NCBI GenBank assembly: GCA_963824595.1
Contig: CAWGPY010000007.1
Span: 124,001-188,000 of the forward strand
DNA: 64,000 bases
Origin: Cybelea sp963824595
GTDB lineage: Bacteria; Vulcanimicrobiota; Vulcanimicrobiia; Vulcanimicrobiales; Vulcanimicrobiaceae
Direction: 5' to 3'
In this document: in pieces, positions 26,742 through 35,968 of the stretch
How positions within the stretch are numbered: the first letter of the stretch is position 1
Layout: each line of letters opens with the position of its first letter
Notes under the pieces: model-generated
Told to the model about the DNA's origin: nothing
What the model saw: the letters and a program-made list of their open reading frames with translations, nothing else
Databases searched by the model: none
Translations under genes and position numbers: made by a program

Positions 26742-26776
26742 GAGCGGAGGCGCGCGGCGTCGTAGTCGAAGGACAA
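26742..26776. repeat. Partial copy of the REP-like repeat, in the leader of the GT2 gene
   Basis: GAGCGGAGGCGCG is identical over 13 nt to the end of the element inside the Nudix gene and is followed by a similar palindromic spacer and GTCGAAGG. It ends about 5 nt before the start codon at 26782 and contributes the AAGG ribosome binding site. Confidence 0.55.
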
Positions 26777-26781
26777 GGTAA

Positions 26782-27666
26782 ATGGCCGCCCCCCGCATCG
26801 CCGCGCACCTCATCCTCGGCCCGCGCGACGAGCCGTTCCTCGGCGCGATGCTCGAGTCCATTGACGGCGCGGCCTCGACGCTCATCGTCAACGACAACTC
26901 GCCGGACCCGTCGCCCCACGCCGAGACGCTCGCGCGCAGCGGCTTCGGCGCGCAGGGCCGCCTCATCGTGGACCGCACGCCGTTTTCGGGCTTCTCCGAC
27001 GCGCGCAACGTCTGCCTGCGGATCCACCGCGACCGCGACGCCGGCGACTGGGTGGCGTTCGTTGACGCCGACGAGGTGCACGGCGCCGGGGTGCGGACCA
27101 TCGCGCAGCGGCTCGATCGCGTGCCGCCGGAGTACGATTTCGTGGACGGCTACACGTGGCATTTCTTCGGATCCTTCCGCCACTACACGTCCATCGAGCG
27201 GCGCATGATGTTCTTCCGTTTTCGTCCCGACGTGCGGTGGGAGGGCGCCGTCCACGAGCGCTTGATCGGGCTGCACGGCAAGCGGATCGCGCTGCCCTAC
27301 GTCTACGCGCACTACGGCCACACGCTCGCGCCGCGGCGCCACGCGGAGAAGGGCCGGCAATATTCGTTGCTCGGCGCGCCGGGGAACGTGCTGTGCGAGG
27401 AAGAACTCGATAGCTTCGACGTGGTGCGCTACTTCACGCCGGTCTACCCAAGATTGCTCCGATTCGCGGGCGTCCACCCGTCCGCGGCACTGTCGACGCT
27501 GAATCGCCTGACGCCGGAGCTGCGCGAGCACCACGCCCTCACCAGCCGCGTCGCGGCCTCCCAGTCGCCGGCCATCAAGGCCCGCAACGTCCTGCGGAAG
27601 CTGAACTACGAGCTCCGCTGGCGCTCTCGCAGCCTCGACCTTCGGGCCCGGACCCTGGTCCCATGA
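26782..27666 (+). CDS. GT2-family glycosyltransferase
   Basis: The protein has 294 residues. The GT-A fold is visible from AAHLILGPRDEPFLGAML and STLIVNDNSPDPS, the WVAFVDADEV metal-binding DxD region near residue 95, and SIERRMMFFRFRPDVRWEG with VHERLIGL, as in family 2 enzymes of the TPR/GT2 type. It has no membrane segment. It stands alone before the regulator gene and probably adds a sugar in envelope glycan synthesis. Confidence 0.85.
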   Translation: MAAPRIAAHLILGPRDEPFLGAMLESIDGAASTLIVNDNSPDPSPHAETLARSGFGAQGRLIVDRTPFSGFSDARNVCLRIHRDRDAGDWVAFVDADEVHGAGVRTIAQRLDRVPPEYDFVDGYTWHFFGSFRHYTSIERRMMFFRFRPDVRWEGAVHERLIGLHGKRIALPYVYAHYGHTLAPRRHAEKGRQYSLLGAPGNVLCEEELDSFDVVRYFTPVYPRLLRFAGVHPSAALSTLNRLTPELREHHALTSRVAASQSPAIKARNVLRKLNYELRWRSRSLDLRARTLVP

Positions 27667-27685
27667 GGCCGTGGACCCTGGTTTC

Positions 27686-27714
27686 TTGCGAGATCATGGG
27701 AAAGACGGTATACT
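27686..27714 (+). promoter_or_regulatory. Sigma-70-like promoter of the BTAD regulator operon
   Basis: TTGCGA at 27686-27691 and TATACT at 27709-27714 are separated by 17 nt, 43 nt upstream of the start codon. It is the closest match to a housekeeping promoter in the left half of the window. Confidence 0.6.
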
Positions 27715-27724
27715 TGCTCGGTAG

Positions 27725-27749
27725 AGGGGCCAGCTTACTGACCGCCCCT
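27725..27749 (+). promoter_or_regulatory. Leader hairpin directly before the regulator's ribosome binding site
   Basis: AGGGGC (27725-27730) and GCCCCT (27744-27749) can pair around a 13-nt loop. AGGAAG, the likely ribosome binding site (27750-27755), follows at once, so the hairpin could modulate translation of the regulator. Confidence 0.4.
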
Positions 27750-27757
27750 AGGAAGTT

Positions 27758-29236
27758 ATGAGCTCAGGGATGCCCCGCCTTGGGCCGTCGATCGTTCGAC
27801 GCCAGGGCCTGGAGGATTGGCTGGGACGCTTTAGGAGCGTTCCCGTTCGGTTTTTGGTCGCGCCTCCCGGATTCGGTAAGACCATGGCGCTGCTCGGCTA
27901 TTTGCGCCACGGGGGAAGCCCGGGAGTCTACTGCACCCTGCCGCCGGGGGCGACGAGCGAGATCGTCCGCGGCGCCATCGCCCGGGCGCTGGAGATCGAG
28001 CCGGAGTTCGGCTCCCACGAAGACCTCGTCCGCACCCTCGAGGCGCGCGCCCCCTTGGAGCTGGCTCTCGATTGCGAGGACCTGCCCGATCCCGACGGCG
28101 TCGCCGAGGTATTGGCGCTGATTGACGATCTGCCCGAGGAAGTATCGCTGCTGGTCGCAACGCGATCGCGCGTGCCCTTCCAGGTGGGCCGCTTCGTCTC
28201 GCAAGGCACCGCCGTGCTCTGCGACGCCGAGCGCCTCGCCTTCGACGCCGCCAGCATTCGGCACGTGGCCGAAACGCTGGGGGTTCCGTTCACCCACGCG
28301 GACGTCCAGCGCATGCTCGAGGCCACCGACGGGTGGCCGCAAGTGGTCAGCGGTGCGCTGCGCAAGGCCGCGGAGGATAGCTGCGGGCTCGGCCAGGCGT
28401 TCGAGCACTGGCGCACGCGCCACGGCCATCTGTTCAACGAGTTCGTGGCGGCATCGCTGGCGCACGTGTCCGAGGGCGACGCCGATCTCGTGCTCAAGCT
28501 CATGAGCGGCTCGCATCTCGACGACCGGATTCAGCTGCAGGCGTTGGAAGAGCAGGGCCTCTTCGTGATCCACACGCCCGACGGTTACCGCCCGCTGCGC
28601 GCGCTCTCGCGCAGCCGCCTCTACGATCGCTACGGCCGCAAGGTCGCCCCGGCGACGCCGATGCAGGTGCGGCTCTTCGGATGGTTCTTGGCCGAGATCG
28701 ACCGGCAGCCGATCGAGTGGGTGCGCCGCCGCGATCGCCAGATCTTCAAGTACATCGCGCTGCAGCCCAACGGCAGCGCTTCGCGCGCCGAGGTCGGGCA
28801 GGTGTTCTGGCCGGGCGCCGAGCGCCATCTGGTGGCCCAGAGCCTGCGAACGGCGTGCTCGAACATTCGCAAGGCCATCGCGCAGATCGTGGGCTTCAAA
28901 CAGGTCGAGATGTACTTCCGGGCCGCCGACGAGCTCGCGATCGACCTCGACAACGTGATCGTGGACGTCAACCGTTTCGTGCTGCACGCCAACGACGGCG
29001 ACGAGCAGTATCACCGCGGCGAGTTCCGCGCCGCCTACGCGCACTATCGCAGCGCCGCGCGCGTGTACCGCGGCGACCTGCTGATCGGCGACGCCCACGA
29101 GCCGTGGGTCGCCACGCTCGACGCGGCGCTCAAGGAGCGGCACGTGATGCTGCTCGAGCGAATCGCCGAGATCGTTTCGTCGCTCGACTACCAGAGCTCG
29201 GAGAAGCCCGACCTGCCTCTCGCCTCCGGATCGTAA
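27758..29236 (+). CDS. Transcriptional regulator: AAA/STAND ATPase domain plus SARP-like BTAD domain
   Basis: The protein has 492 residues. Walker A APPGFGKT is at residues 35-42 and a Walker B-like LELALDCEDL follows near residue 105; the arrangement resembles MalT/LuxR-type STAND ATPases. After about residue 300, MQVRLFGWFLAEIDRQPIEW begins a winged-helix domain with SASRAEVGQVFWPGA, then a bacterial transcriptional activation domain of TPR helices (YHRGEFRAAYAHYRSAARVY). It probably senses a ligand with ATP hydrolysis and activates nearby genes. The GT87 gene starts 6 nt downstream, so the glycan genes at 29242-33047 are plausible operon partners. ATG 27758 follows AGGAAG. Confidence 0.8.
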   Translation: MSSGMPRLGPSIVRRQGLEDWLGRFRSVPVRFLVAPPGFGKTMALLGYLRHGGSPGVYCTLPPGATSEIVRGAIARALEIEPEFGSHEDLVRTLEARAPLELALDCEDLPDPDGVAEVLALIDDLPEEVSLLVATRSRVPFQVGRFVSQGTAVLCDAERLAFDAASIRHVAETLGVPFTHADVQRMLEATDGWPQVVSGALRKAAEDSCGLGQAFEHWRTRHGHLFNEFVAASLAHVSEGDADLVLKLMSGSHLDDRIQLQALEEQGLFVIHTPDGYRPLRALSRSRLYDRYGRKVAPATPMQVRLFGWFLAEIDRQPIEWVRRRDRQIFKYIALQPNGSASRAEVGQVFWPGAERHLVAQSLRTACSNIRKAIAQIVGFKQVEMYFRAADELAIDLDNVIVDVNRFVLHANDGDEQYHRGEFRAAYAHYRSAARVYRGDLLIGDAHEPWVATLDAALKERHVMLLERIAEIVSSLDYQSSEKPDLPLASGS

Positions 29237-29241
29237 CTCCG

Positions 29242-32052
29242 GTGCGACGCCCCTGGATCGGCGCGCTCCTCGTCCTCGCCGCCCTCGCCGCCCTGGCGCT
29301 CCAAACCAGCATCGTCGTCCGCACCGGCTTCACCATGGGCGACTTCCGCGCGTTCTACTGCGCGGCGCGCGTCGCGTCGCACGGCGCGGACCCGTATCGC
29401 GCCGAGCCCCTGCGGTCGTGCGAGACGGGCATCGGCACCACGATGTTCTTTGAGAAGAATCCCGGCGTCACGATCCCGGCGCCGCTGCCCGGCTATGCGA
29501 TCGCGGCGCTCGTGCCGCTCTCGGTGCTGCCGTTTGCGGCCGCGGCGACGATCTGGAGCCTGCTGCTCCTCGCGGCGTGGCTCGCGTGCATCCTCGCGCT
29601 GTCGCGGTTCGCGCAGATCCAATGGGAGAGCGCGCTCGCGGTGTTCGCGCTGTCGCTCGGCGTGGTGTCGCTGCCGCTCGGAGAAGTCGTGCCCGTCGCC
29701 CTCGCGTGCATCTGCCTGGCCGCCTACTTCGCGTGGCGGGGGCGGGCGGCCGCGGCCGCGTTCGCCGGGGCGGGCGCGATGATCGAGCCGCATCTCGGGC
29801 TTCCGGTGTGCATCGCGCTCGCAGTGTGGATGCCGGGCACGCGCATCGCCCTGGCGGTGACGCTGGGAGCGCTGGCGGCTCTGTCGCTCGCGGTTGTGGG
29901 CGTGGGAACGAACGTCGAGTACTTCACGAGCGTGCTGCCCGCGCACGCGCTCTCGGAGCTGGGGCGCGACACGCAGTTCAGCCTGACGGCGGTGCTGGCG
30001 GGAGCCGGCCTCGCGCCGGCCGCCGCGGTGCGCGCGGGATCGCTGTGGTACGTCGCGATGATCGTGGCGGGGACGGTGCTGGCGGGCGCCTTCGCGCGCC
30101 GGGCGCGCAACGACGCCTTCATCGTGTGCGTTCCGCCTGCGTTTGCGGTGTTCGGCGGAACGTTCATCCACATCACCCAGATCGCGGCCGCGCTTCCGGC
30201 GGCCGTCCTGCTCGCCGGCTCGTGCACGCCGAAGCATCGCTCGCTCGCGGTGACGGCGCTGTTACTGCTCGCGATCCCGTGGGTGTGGGCGGTCTCGCCC
30301 GCGTTGGTGATCGCGCCGCTGGTCCCGGCGGCGTATCTCGCCTGGCGCTACTGGAGTCCCAACATGCCGGCGATCCTGCTCACCGGCATCGTCGCCGCCG
30401 GAGCGATCTTCGGGCTCAGCTCGTTGGCCGCGGCCGCACCGCACGCGGCGCACGCCGCGGCGCCCGCGATCGATCCGCGGCTGGCCGAGGCGTCGTGGAG
30501 CGCGTTCACGCAGAAGAGCTCGACCAACGCGTTTGCCACGTGGATGCTCCGGCTGCCCACGTGGCTGGGTCTCGGCTTACTGCTCGTGTTGCTCGCGCGC
30601 GAGGGCGGCTGGCTTCGCATGCGCGCGCCGGCGGCCGCGCTTGCCTTCGTGGCCGCCGCGTGCACGGTGCTGCCGATCGGGGCGCAGCTGTACGGCGACG
30701 CCGCCGGACGGAACGTCGGCGTTGACTTTCGGGCCTACTACTGCGCGGCGCTCGCGCAGCGCGAGGGCGCGAATCCCTACTACGTGCAGCCGCTGCACGA
30801 CTGCGAACGCAACGTTGCGGCGCCGTACTACCGGCCGCCGGCGAACGTGACGGTGCCGGTGCCGTACCCGCCCTACGTCTTGGCCCTGCTGGCTCCGCTG
30901 ACGTTCCTATCGTTCGGCGACGCGATGTTCGCGTGGTGGAGCGTCGTAGCTCTCGCGATGCTGGCCGCGGCGTACGCGTTGGCGCGCGCCGTCCGCCAGC
31001 CGTTCGTCGTCGGATGGGCGGCGCTCGGATTGGCGCTGGGCCTTACGTCGTTTTCGGCGGGGAATATGGCGCCGATCGGGATCGCGGCGATCGTCGTGGC
31101 CGGGCTCTGCGCGGCGCGCAACCGCCCGGTGCTCGCGGCCATTGCGATGGCGCTCGCGATGGTCGAACCGCAGGTCGCGCTGCCGGCGGCCGTGGCGCTG
31201 TTCGCGGCGTTTCCGGCGGCACGGCTTCCGCTGGCTGCCGCGGCGGCGGCGTTGGCCGGGCTGTCGCTGCTCGGCGGCGGCGTCGCTCACAATGTCGCAT
31301 ACGTCACCTCGGTGATTCCCGCCCACGCTTTGTCGGAAATCTCGCGCGACAACCAATACAGCCTCTCGAGCGTGATCGCCGCCTTCGGCGTGCCGGATGC
31401 GTCGGCTGCGTTCGTCGGGAGCGTCTCGTACGTGGTGATGGCCGCGTTGGGCATCGTCGTCGGCCTGCGCCTCGCGCGCCACTTCGGCGATCCGGCGCTG
31501 GCGATCTTCGTGCCGCCCGCGTTCGCGCTGCTCGGAGGCACCTTCGTGCACACCGCGGAGATCGCGGCGGCCGTTCCGGCCTGCGTGGCGCTCTGCACGC
31601 GCTCCCCGGTGCATCGGGGGTGGATCGTCGCGGCGCTGGTGCTGCTCGCGGTGCCCTGGATGATGGCGACGTCGGCCGCGCTGTTCCTCGCCCCGATATT
31701 CCCGGCCGCCTATCTGACGTACGCGTTCTGGCACCGCGATCGAAAGCTCGCGCTTGCCGTGGCCGTGGCGGCATATGCGGCGATCTTCGGCCTCTTCGTG
31801 CTGGCGTCGGCGACGCCGCCGCACCCCAGCGGCATCGCGCGCGCGCTCACGACGATTGACCCGCGTCTGGCGGAGGCGAGCTGGCAGCAGTTCGTGCTCG
31901 GGAATTCGACGAATCGTCTGGTCATGTGGCTGCTGCGCCTGCCCACGTGGATCGGACTGATCGCCCTCGCGGCCAGTGCGGTCGCGCTCATGCGATCCGC
32001 TACAGGGACGCAGGTGGGGGCCGAGTACCGGCTGACGGAGTCACGCGCGTGA
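29242..32052 (+). CDS. Tandemly duplicated GT87 (DUF2029-type) polytopic glycosyltransferase
   Basis: The protein has 936 residues and about 20 membrane segments. Two full GT87-like units are fused. Unit 1 has GDFRAFYCAARV (Asp34), EPHLGLPV and VLPAHALSELGRDTQFSL, ending DPRLAEASW near residue 410. Unit 2 repeats these as VDFRAYYCAALA (Asp495), EPQVALPA and VIPAHALSEISRDNQYSL, with DPRLAEASW near residue 873. GT87 enzymes use polyprenyl-phosphate sugars on the outer face of the membrane, with the Asp in the first loop acting as base. GTG 29242 starts 6 nt after the regulator, and the stop overlaps the next GTG. A single GT87 normally has about 400-450 residues. Confidence 0.85.
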   Translation: MRRPWIGALLVLAALAALALQTSIVVRTGFTMGDFRAFYCAARVASHGADPYRAEPLRSCETGIGTTMFFEKNPGVTIPAPLPGYAIAALVPLSVLPFAAAATIWSLLLLAAWLACILALSRFAQIQWESALAVFALSLGVVSLPLGEVVPVALACICLAAYFAWRGRAAAAAFAGAGAMIEPHLGLPVCIALAVWMPGTRIALAVTLGALAALSLAVVGVGTNVEYFTSVLPAHALSELGRDTQFSLTAVLAGAGLAPAAAVRAGSLWYVAMIVAGTVLAGAFARRARNDAFIVCVPPAFAVFGGTFIHITQIAAALPAAVLLAGSCTPKHRSLAVTALLLLAIPWVWAVSPALVIAPLVPAAYLAWRYWSPNMPAILLTGIVAAGAIFGLSSLAAAAPHAAHAAAPAIDPRLAEASWSAFTQKSSTNAFATWMLRLPTWLGLGLLLVLLAREGGWLRMRAPAAALAFVAAACTVLPIGAQLYGDAAGRNVGVDFRAYYCAALAQREGANPYYVQPLHDCERNVAAPYYRPPANVTVPVPYPPYVLALLAPLTFLSFGDAMFAWWSVVALAMLAAAYALARAVRQPFVVGWAALGLALGLTSFSAGNMAPIGIAAIVVAGLCAARNRPVLAAIAMALAMVEPQVALPAAVALFAAFPAARLPLAAAAAALAGLSLLGGGVAHNVAYVTSVIPAHALSEISRDNQYSLSSVIAAFGVPDASAAFVGSVSYVVMAALGIVVGLRLARHFGDPALAIFVPPAFALLGGTFVHTAEIAAAVPACVALCTRSPVHRGWIVAALVLLAVPWMMATSAALFLAPIFPAAYLTYAFWHRDRKLALAVAVAAYAAIFGLFVLASATPPHPSGIARALTTIDPRLAEASWQQFVLGNSTNRLVMWLLRLPTWIGLIALAASAVALMRSATGTQVGAEYRLTESRA

Positions 32053-33047
32053 CGACCTGCTGCGTCATTCCAGCGTATCGCGCCCGCGAAACGGTCTGCG
32101 ACGTGGTCCGCAGCACGCTCCGCTACGTGGACTTCGTCGTGGTCGTCGACGACGGCTGCCCCGATGGCTCGGGCGACGCCGTGCAGCACGCCTTCCGGGC
32201 GCACCCGTCGGTCTATGTGGTGAAACGGCAGCGCAACGGCGGGGTTGGGGCCGCCACGAAGTCGGGTATCGAGAAGGCGCTCGAGCTGGAGGCCGACGTC
32301 GTCGTCAAAATCGACGCCGACGGCCAGATGGACCCGAGCTATATCCCAAGCATCGTCGAACTCTTCGTCGCCGATCCGAACTTGGCTTACGTTAAGGGAA
32401 ACCGGTTCTTCGACTCTCGCGTGCTGTCAAAGATGCCGGCCATGCGACTGTTTGGCAACTCGCTGCTGTCGCTGTTCTCGAAGTTCGCATCGGGCTATTG
32501 GAACATCCTGGACCCGACGAACGGCTACCTGGCATTCAACGGACGCCTTTTGCCGGCCATAAATTGGAAGTCATTGGCCGACGGCTACTTCTTCGAGATA
32601 TCCGCGTTGTGCGAGCTCGGCCTAAAGCGCGCGACGATCGCCGAAATGGAGATGGAAACGATCTACGGCCAGGAATCGAGTTCACTTTCCATCCCGCGAA
32701 CGGCCTTTGCGTTTCCGCCGAAGCTCGCGAAGCTATTTTTGCGCCGCCTGCTACTGCAATATTTTATCTTTGATATCAACCTAGGCTCGCTCTATATATT
32801 ACTAGGGCTGACGTTGAGCGGATTCGGCGCAGGTTTTGCAGCGTTTGAATGGATACAGAGCATCATGACGGGGATTCCTCGGACGACGGGAACCGTCATG
32901 CTGGCGGTGCTACCATTCTTAATGGGATTTCAGCTGCTGCTAAATGCGCTGCTCTACGATGTGCAATTCGGCGCGAAGTCGACTCGCGAACTGCTGGGAC
33001 AAAAGGTCCGGAGGGAGCACTTGCGGAGTGCCATTCACAGCGACTAG
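32049..33047 (+). CDS. GT2 polyprenyl-phosphate glycosyltransferase (DPM1/GtrB-like)
   Basis: The protein has 332 residues. The GTG overlaps the upstream stop (GTGA). The GT-A domain shows CCVIPAYRARETV, FVVVVDDGCPDGSGD, NGGVGAATKSGIEKAL and VVVKIDADGQMDP, the hallmark of dolichol/polyprenyl-phosphate mannosyltransferases. The C-terminus has two membrane helices, LYILLGLTLSGFGAGF and VMLAVLPFLMGFQLLLNAL. It would make the lipid-linked sugar used by GT87 enzymes such as its overlapping neighbour. This pairing is functionally coherent. It converges with a methyltransferase, overlapping by 4 nt. Confidence 0.88.
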   Translation: MTTCCVIPAYRARETVCDVVRSTLRYVDFVVVVDDGCPDGSGDAVQHAFRAHPSVYVVKRQRNGGVGAATKSGIEKALELEADVVVKIDADGQMDPSYIPSIVELFVADPNLAYVKGNRFFDSRVLSKMPAMRLFGNSLLSLFSKFASGYWNILDPTNGYLAFNGRLLPAINWKSLADGYFFEISALCELGLKRATIAEMEMETIYGQESSSLSIPRTAFAFPPKLAKLFLRRLLLQYFIFDINLGSLYILLGLTLSGFGAGFAAFEWIQSIMTGIPRTTGTVMLAVLPFLMGFQLLLNALLYDVQFGAKSTRELLGQKVRREHLRSAIHSD

Positions 33048-33790
33048 CGAGTTGGTTCGCCACCCTCGGGAGCCGCAGGGTCCGGGCGGGCGCATTTTAG
33101 CCCGGTAATCGTGCGAGGAGTGCGTGGGCCAACCGCATTCTTGGGATCAGGCACGAAGCGAGCAAAAAGCCACGCTAGTGTATTACTCATTGCATAGACA
33201 GGAGCGAAAACCGCGCGCCCAAGCCATGTCGTACCTCCCGGCATGCTTTTGCCAAAATCATTAAAGGTGGTGTTGACGGCCGTGGCGACAAGACGTAAGC
33301 CAGTTGCCAATGGTGTTATGGCCAGTATTTCAAAGCCGGCTGATTCGAGAGGCCGACGTAGCCCATATGGTGTGTATTGAAAGAAATCGTACGGTTCCTC
33401 ATGCAGCGGGAAGTAGAAAGGCGCCGTTACTATGACGTGACCGCCGGGGCGGAGAACGCGAGCAACCTCTCGGACTGCCAATTCCGGTGTGGCAGATGCT
33501 CCAGAACCTCGGTGCACAGGACGGTATCAAACGAGTCTGCCGGAAACGGAAGGGAGTCCGCGTGGCCGTGGACATCAGCTGTTCGGTTTGCAGGTACATT
33601 GAAGCCGAGCCATTCATCGATTCGCGTGGAGCGGTGTCGCATAAGGCTTCTCGCCGCAGCCAAGGTCAAGGATCTGTTCGCTCCGATCTTGAAGCCAGAT
33701 GTGGACATGCGCCGCTATCTCGCCTAAGATAAACCAATCTGGATAGAAGAACGGCACCGTGGGCGTCGCGCGGCGCGGGAGGACGGGCAC
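33044..33790 (-). CDS. Class I SAM-dependent methyltransferase, two frameshifts as read
   Basis: About 248 residues if repaired. GTG 33790 with GAGGAG just upstream begins VPVLPRRATPTVPFFYPDW, and the SAM-binding motif ILDLGCGEKPYATPLHANR follows. A shift near 33610 moves to the frame with DEWLGFNVPANRTADVHGHA and VLCTEVLEHLP. A second near 33505 leads to VREVARVLRPGGHVIVTAPF and the rest. These are the motifs I-III of class I methyltransferases acting on lipids or glycans. Each junction needs a single base. It is the last gene of the long minus-strand glycan operon. Confidence 0.7.
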
Positions 33791-33826
33791 TTCTCCTCGA
33801 CCGCCGATTCGGACCGTAGTCCGAAC

Positions 33827-34806
33827 TTAGGCATCATGATTAATGCGGCGCAGAGCGGCGACCATGGTGGGTCGGCGCGATCCGCCCCTCCGGCTGATCC
33901 TACCGACAGCACCAGAGGCGAACCAATAGGCTTCTTGTAGGATGCCAAGGCGGCGCGCGATTGCAATGGGCAACGGTTCTCGTCGAGCCATTTGCCCTGT
34001 CGCATTGAACATTGGAGTCAGCGGCGGTCGATAAACACGCAGGATCGGAAATTTGCGGTTATACTCCGAAAAATCAACGAGGTCGAGGCGACAGCCAATC
34101 CGCCCAGCTATGATCTCCAACGAGCGTTCGGGAAAACCACCAGAGGTGCACCGGCGGAAGATCAGTCTCCCAACGACTGGCATCAGAAAAATAGGACCGA
34201 TTTGGCGTCGACAGTATGACTACGCCATTGGGCGCCAGAAGGCGCATAGCGGCGTGCAAGACCTTGACAGGTTCTTCGAGGTGCTCGATGACCTCGACGA
34301 AGACGATCGCATTGAACCTTTCGGCCGACTCCAGGCAAAGGACTCGACCGACTCCGCTCTGCTACAGAAATCGCCAAAGGCATTCCGTGCTTTCGTAACT
34401 GCCTCTGTCGAAACGTCAATTCCGGTTGCGTCAAGTCCGGCACGGCGTAAGGCATAAGTGAAGTAACCTAGGCCGCTGCCGACCTCCAAAATGCGCGGCT
34501 TAAAAAAATTGCCGAGCACTCGGACGACGCCCCAAAAAGCGTCCTGACGCGACGTGAGGTATTTGAGTGGGTCTCTGACGCTGGCGATCCGCCTGGCGTA
34601 TTGAAAGTTGCGGTCGTATCCTGGGGGACCTCCGGGCACGGAGTAGATTGCGTTGTAAACGTGAGGCTCCAAGCTCTTGGGGTTAGACACCATTGTGTTG
34701 CAAGCGCTACAGTCGAAGATGTTGTACTCAAGCGGCTCCTGATAGCCGGGACGGTACCGGCATCCCGGAGCGATGACCCGCAGATTTCACATCGTAGTAG
34801 CTGCAC
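33827..34806 (-). CDS. Zinc-ribbon class I SAM methyltransferase, several frameshifts as read
   Basis: About 325 residues if repaired. GTG 34806 lies just after the GT4 stop. The N-terminus has a four-Cys ribbon: LLRCEICGS, then FDCSACNTMVSNP in a shifted frame. The methyltransferase core is RILEVGSGLGYFTYALRRAG, GIDVSTEAVTKA, then after a shift a VEVIEHLEEP-type motif and MRLLAPNGVVILSTPNRSYF. A further shift near 34140 leads to ERSLEIIAGRIGCRLDLVDF and the C-terminus RINHDA. Such proteins methylate sugars on nucleotide or lipid carriers. At least three single-base changes are needed to restore it. Confidence 0.65.
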
Positions 34807-34807
34807 G

Positions 34808-35968
34808 TTATAGATCTGCTCCCGAGGTAGAAATAAAGCGCGTGACTATTGTAGGCCACGTAAACTGCTGTTGGATCAAGGAAAAGAGACCCAAACCTCT
34901 CCTCAGCGCCTCGGCTGGCTGGGCAAGAACCGTGCGCAGGCCCTTCGGTGATGGCGGGGCGGCTACCCTCCGAAATCAGCCACCCGGTGTGACCGTTGCG
35001 TATTAGGTCCGCGCTGCCGCCGCGCGGGGTTGAGATCACGGGCATCGCGGCGTTCCCCGCCTCAAGCAAAATAGTTGGAAGCCCTTCTGCATAATTGGAT
35101 GGATTGACGAGGACGGTGGCGCCTGCTAGCTCGTGTTCGATTTCAGTTGAAGAAAGTCGCCCTAGGAACGAAAAAAAGTCGAGTGATATAGCGCGAGCTT
35201 TAAGAAACGTCGCAAGGGGGCCATCGCCTCCGATTCGAAGGTCGAACCTGGCCCCTTGAGCGACAAGGACCTCTACGGCTTCGACGAGTTCCTGAACCCC
35301 CTTCTCGGGTAACAAACGCCCAGCATAGAACACGACTGGTTCGTTAAAGCTATCAAGTTTTCTCATAGGGGCTGCGCTGAGAGGCGCGACGCCATTGGGT
35401 AGGAGTGAAGCCCCGAAGATACCAAACTCTTCCAGCCATTTCACCGATGCGGAAGAAACGCCGAAGAATCTCGCGAGGCGCCGCTTCAAATAGCTGGTCA
35501 CGGCGCGCTCATAGGTTATGGATGCCGCGGAAAGCGCCCTGGGAGACGACCTCAGCGGGCCAGAACCATGGTCAACCACACAAATCCGCTTGTTCCTGCG
35601 AGCCGCGATGTTCGCCGCTTGGATGGTGGTCATAAAGAACCGCGTGTGCGCCATGACGACGTCGCAGTCAAGATATCGTTCGGCGACATCCCAGCCGGAC
35701 AGCGCAATCGGGTAATGCGACCCCATGATCGGCACGTTGTACGACGGAAGCCGTAACACGCCGAGGCCGCCGTCTTCGACCGATTTGGTCGGCTTGCGTA
35801 CCGTGTTCTTCTGTCGCTAATGACGTTGACGGTGATTCCCATCGCGGCAGCCGCGCGCGCAAACTCCTGTGCGTACCGCTCCACGCCGCCCACATGCGGC
35901 GGATAAAAAGGCGTAACGATCGCAAGCGAACGGATTGGCCGACTTGCGTCTACTGCGCGGTTTGCCAC
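34808..35968 (-). CDS. GT4-family glycosyltransferase, two frameshifts as read
   Basis: About 385 residues if repaired. GTG 35968 overlaps the upstream GT87 gene by 19 nt. The N-terminal domain begins SLAIVTPFYPPHVGGVERYA, and after a shift near 35780 continues with LRLPSYNVPIMGSHYPIAL. The donor domain has VVFYAGRLLPEKGVQELVEA, LRIGGDGPLATFLKARA, NPSNYAEGLPTILLEAGNAA and RGGSADLIRNGHTGWLISEG. A shift at a G run near 34950 then gives GLRTVLAQPAEALRRGLG and the usual FTWP C-terminal helix, ending at 34808. It is a cytoplasmic retaining glycosyltransferase in the glycan operon. Confidence 0.75.
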
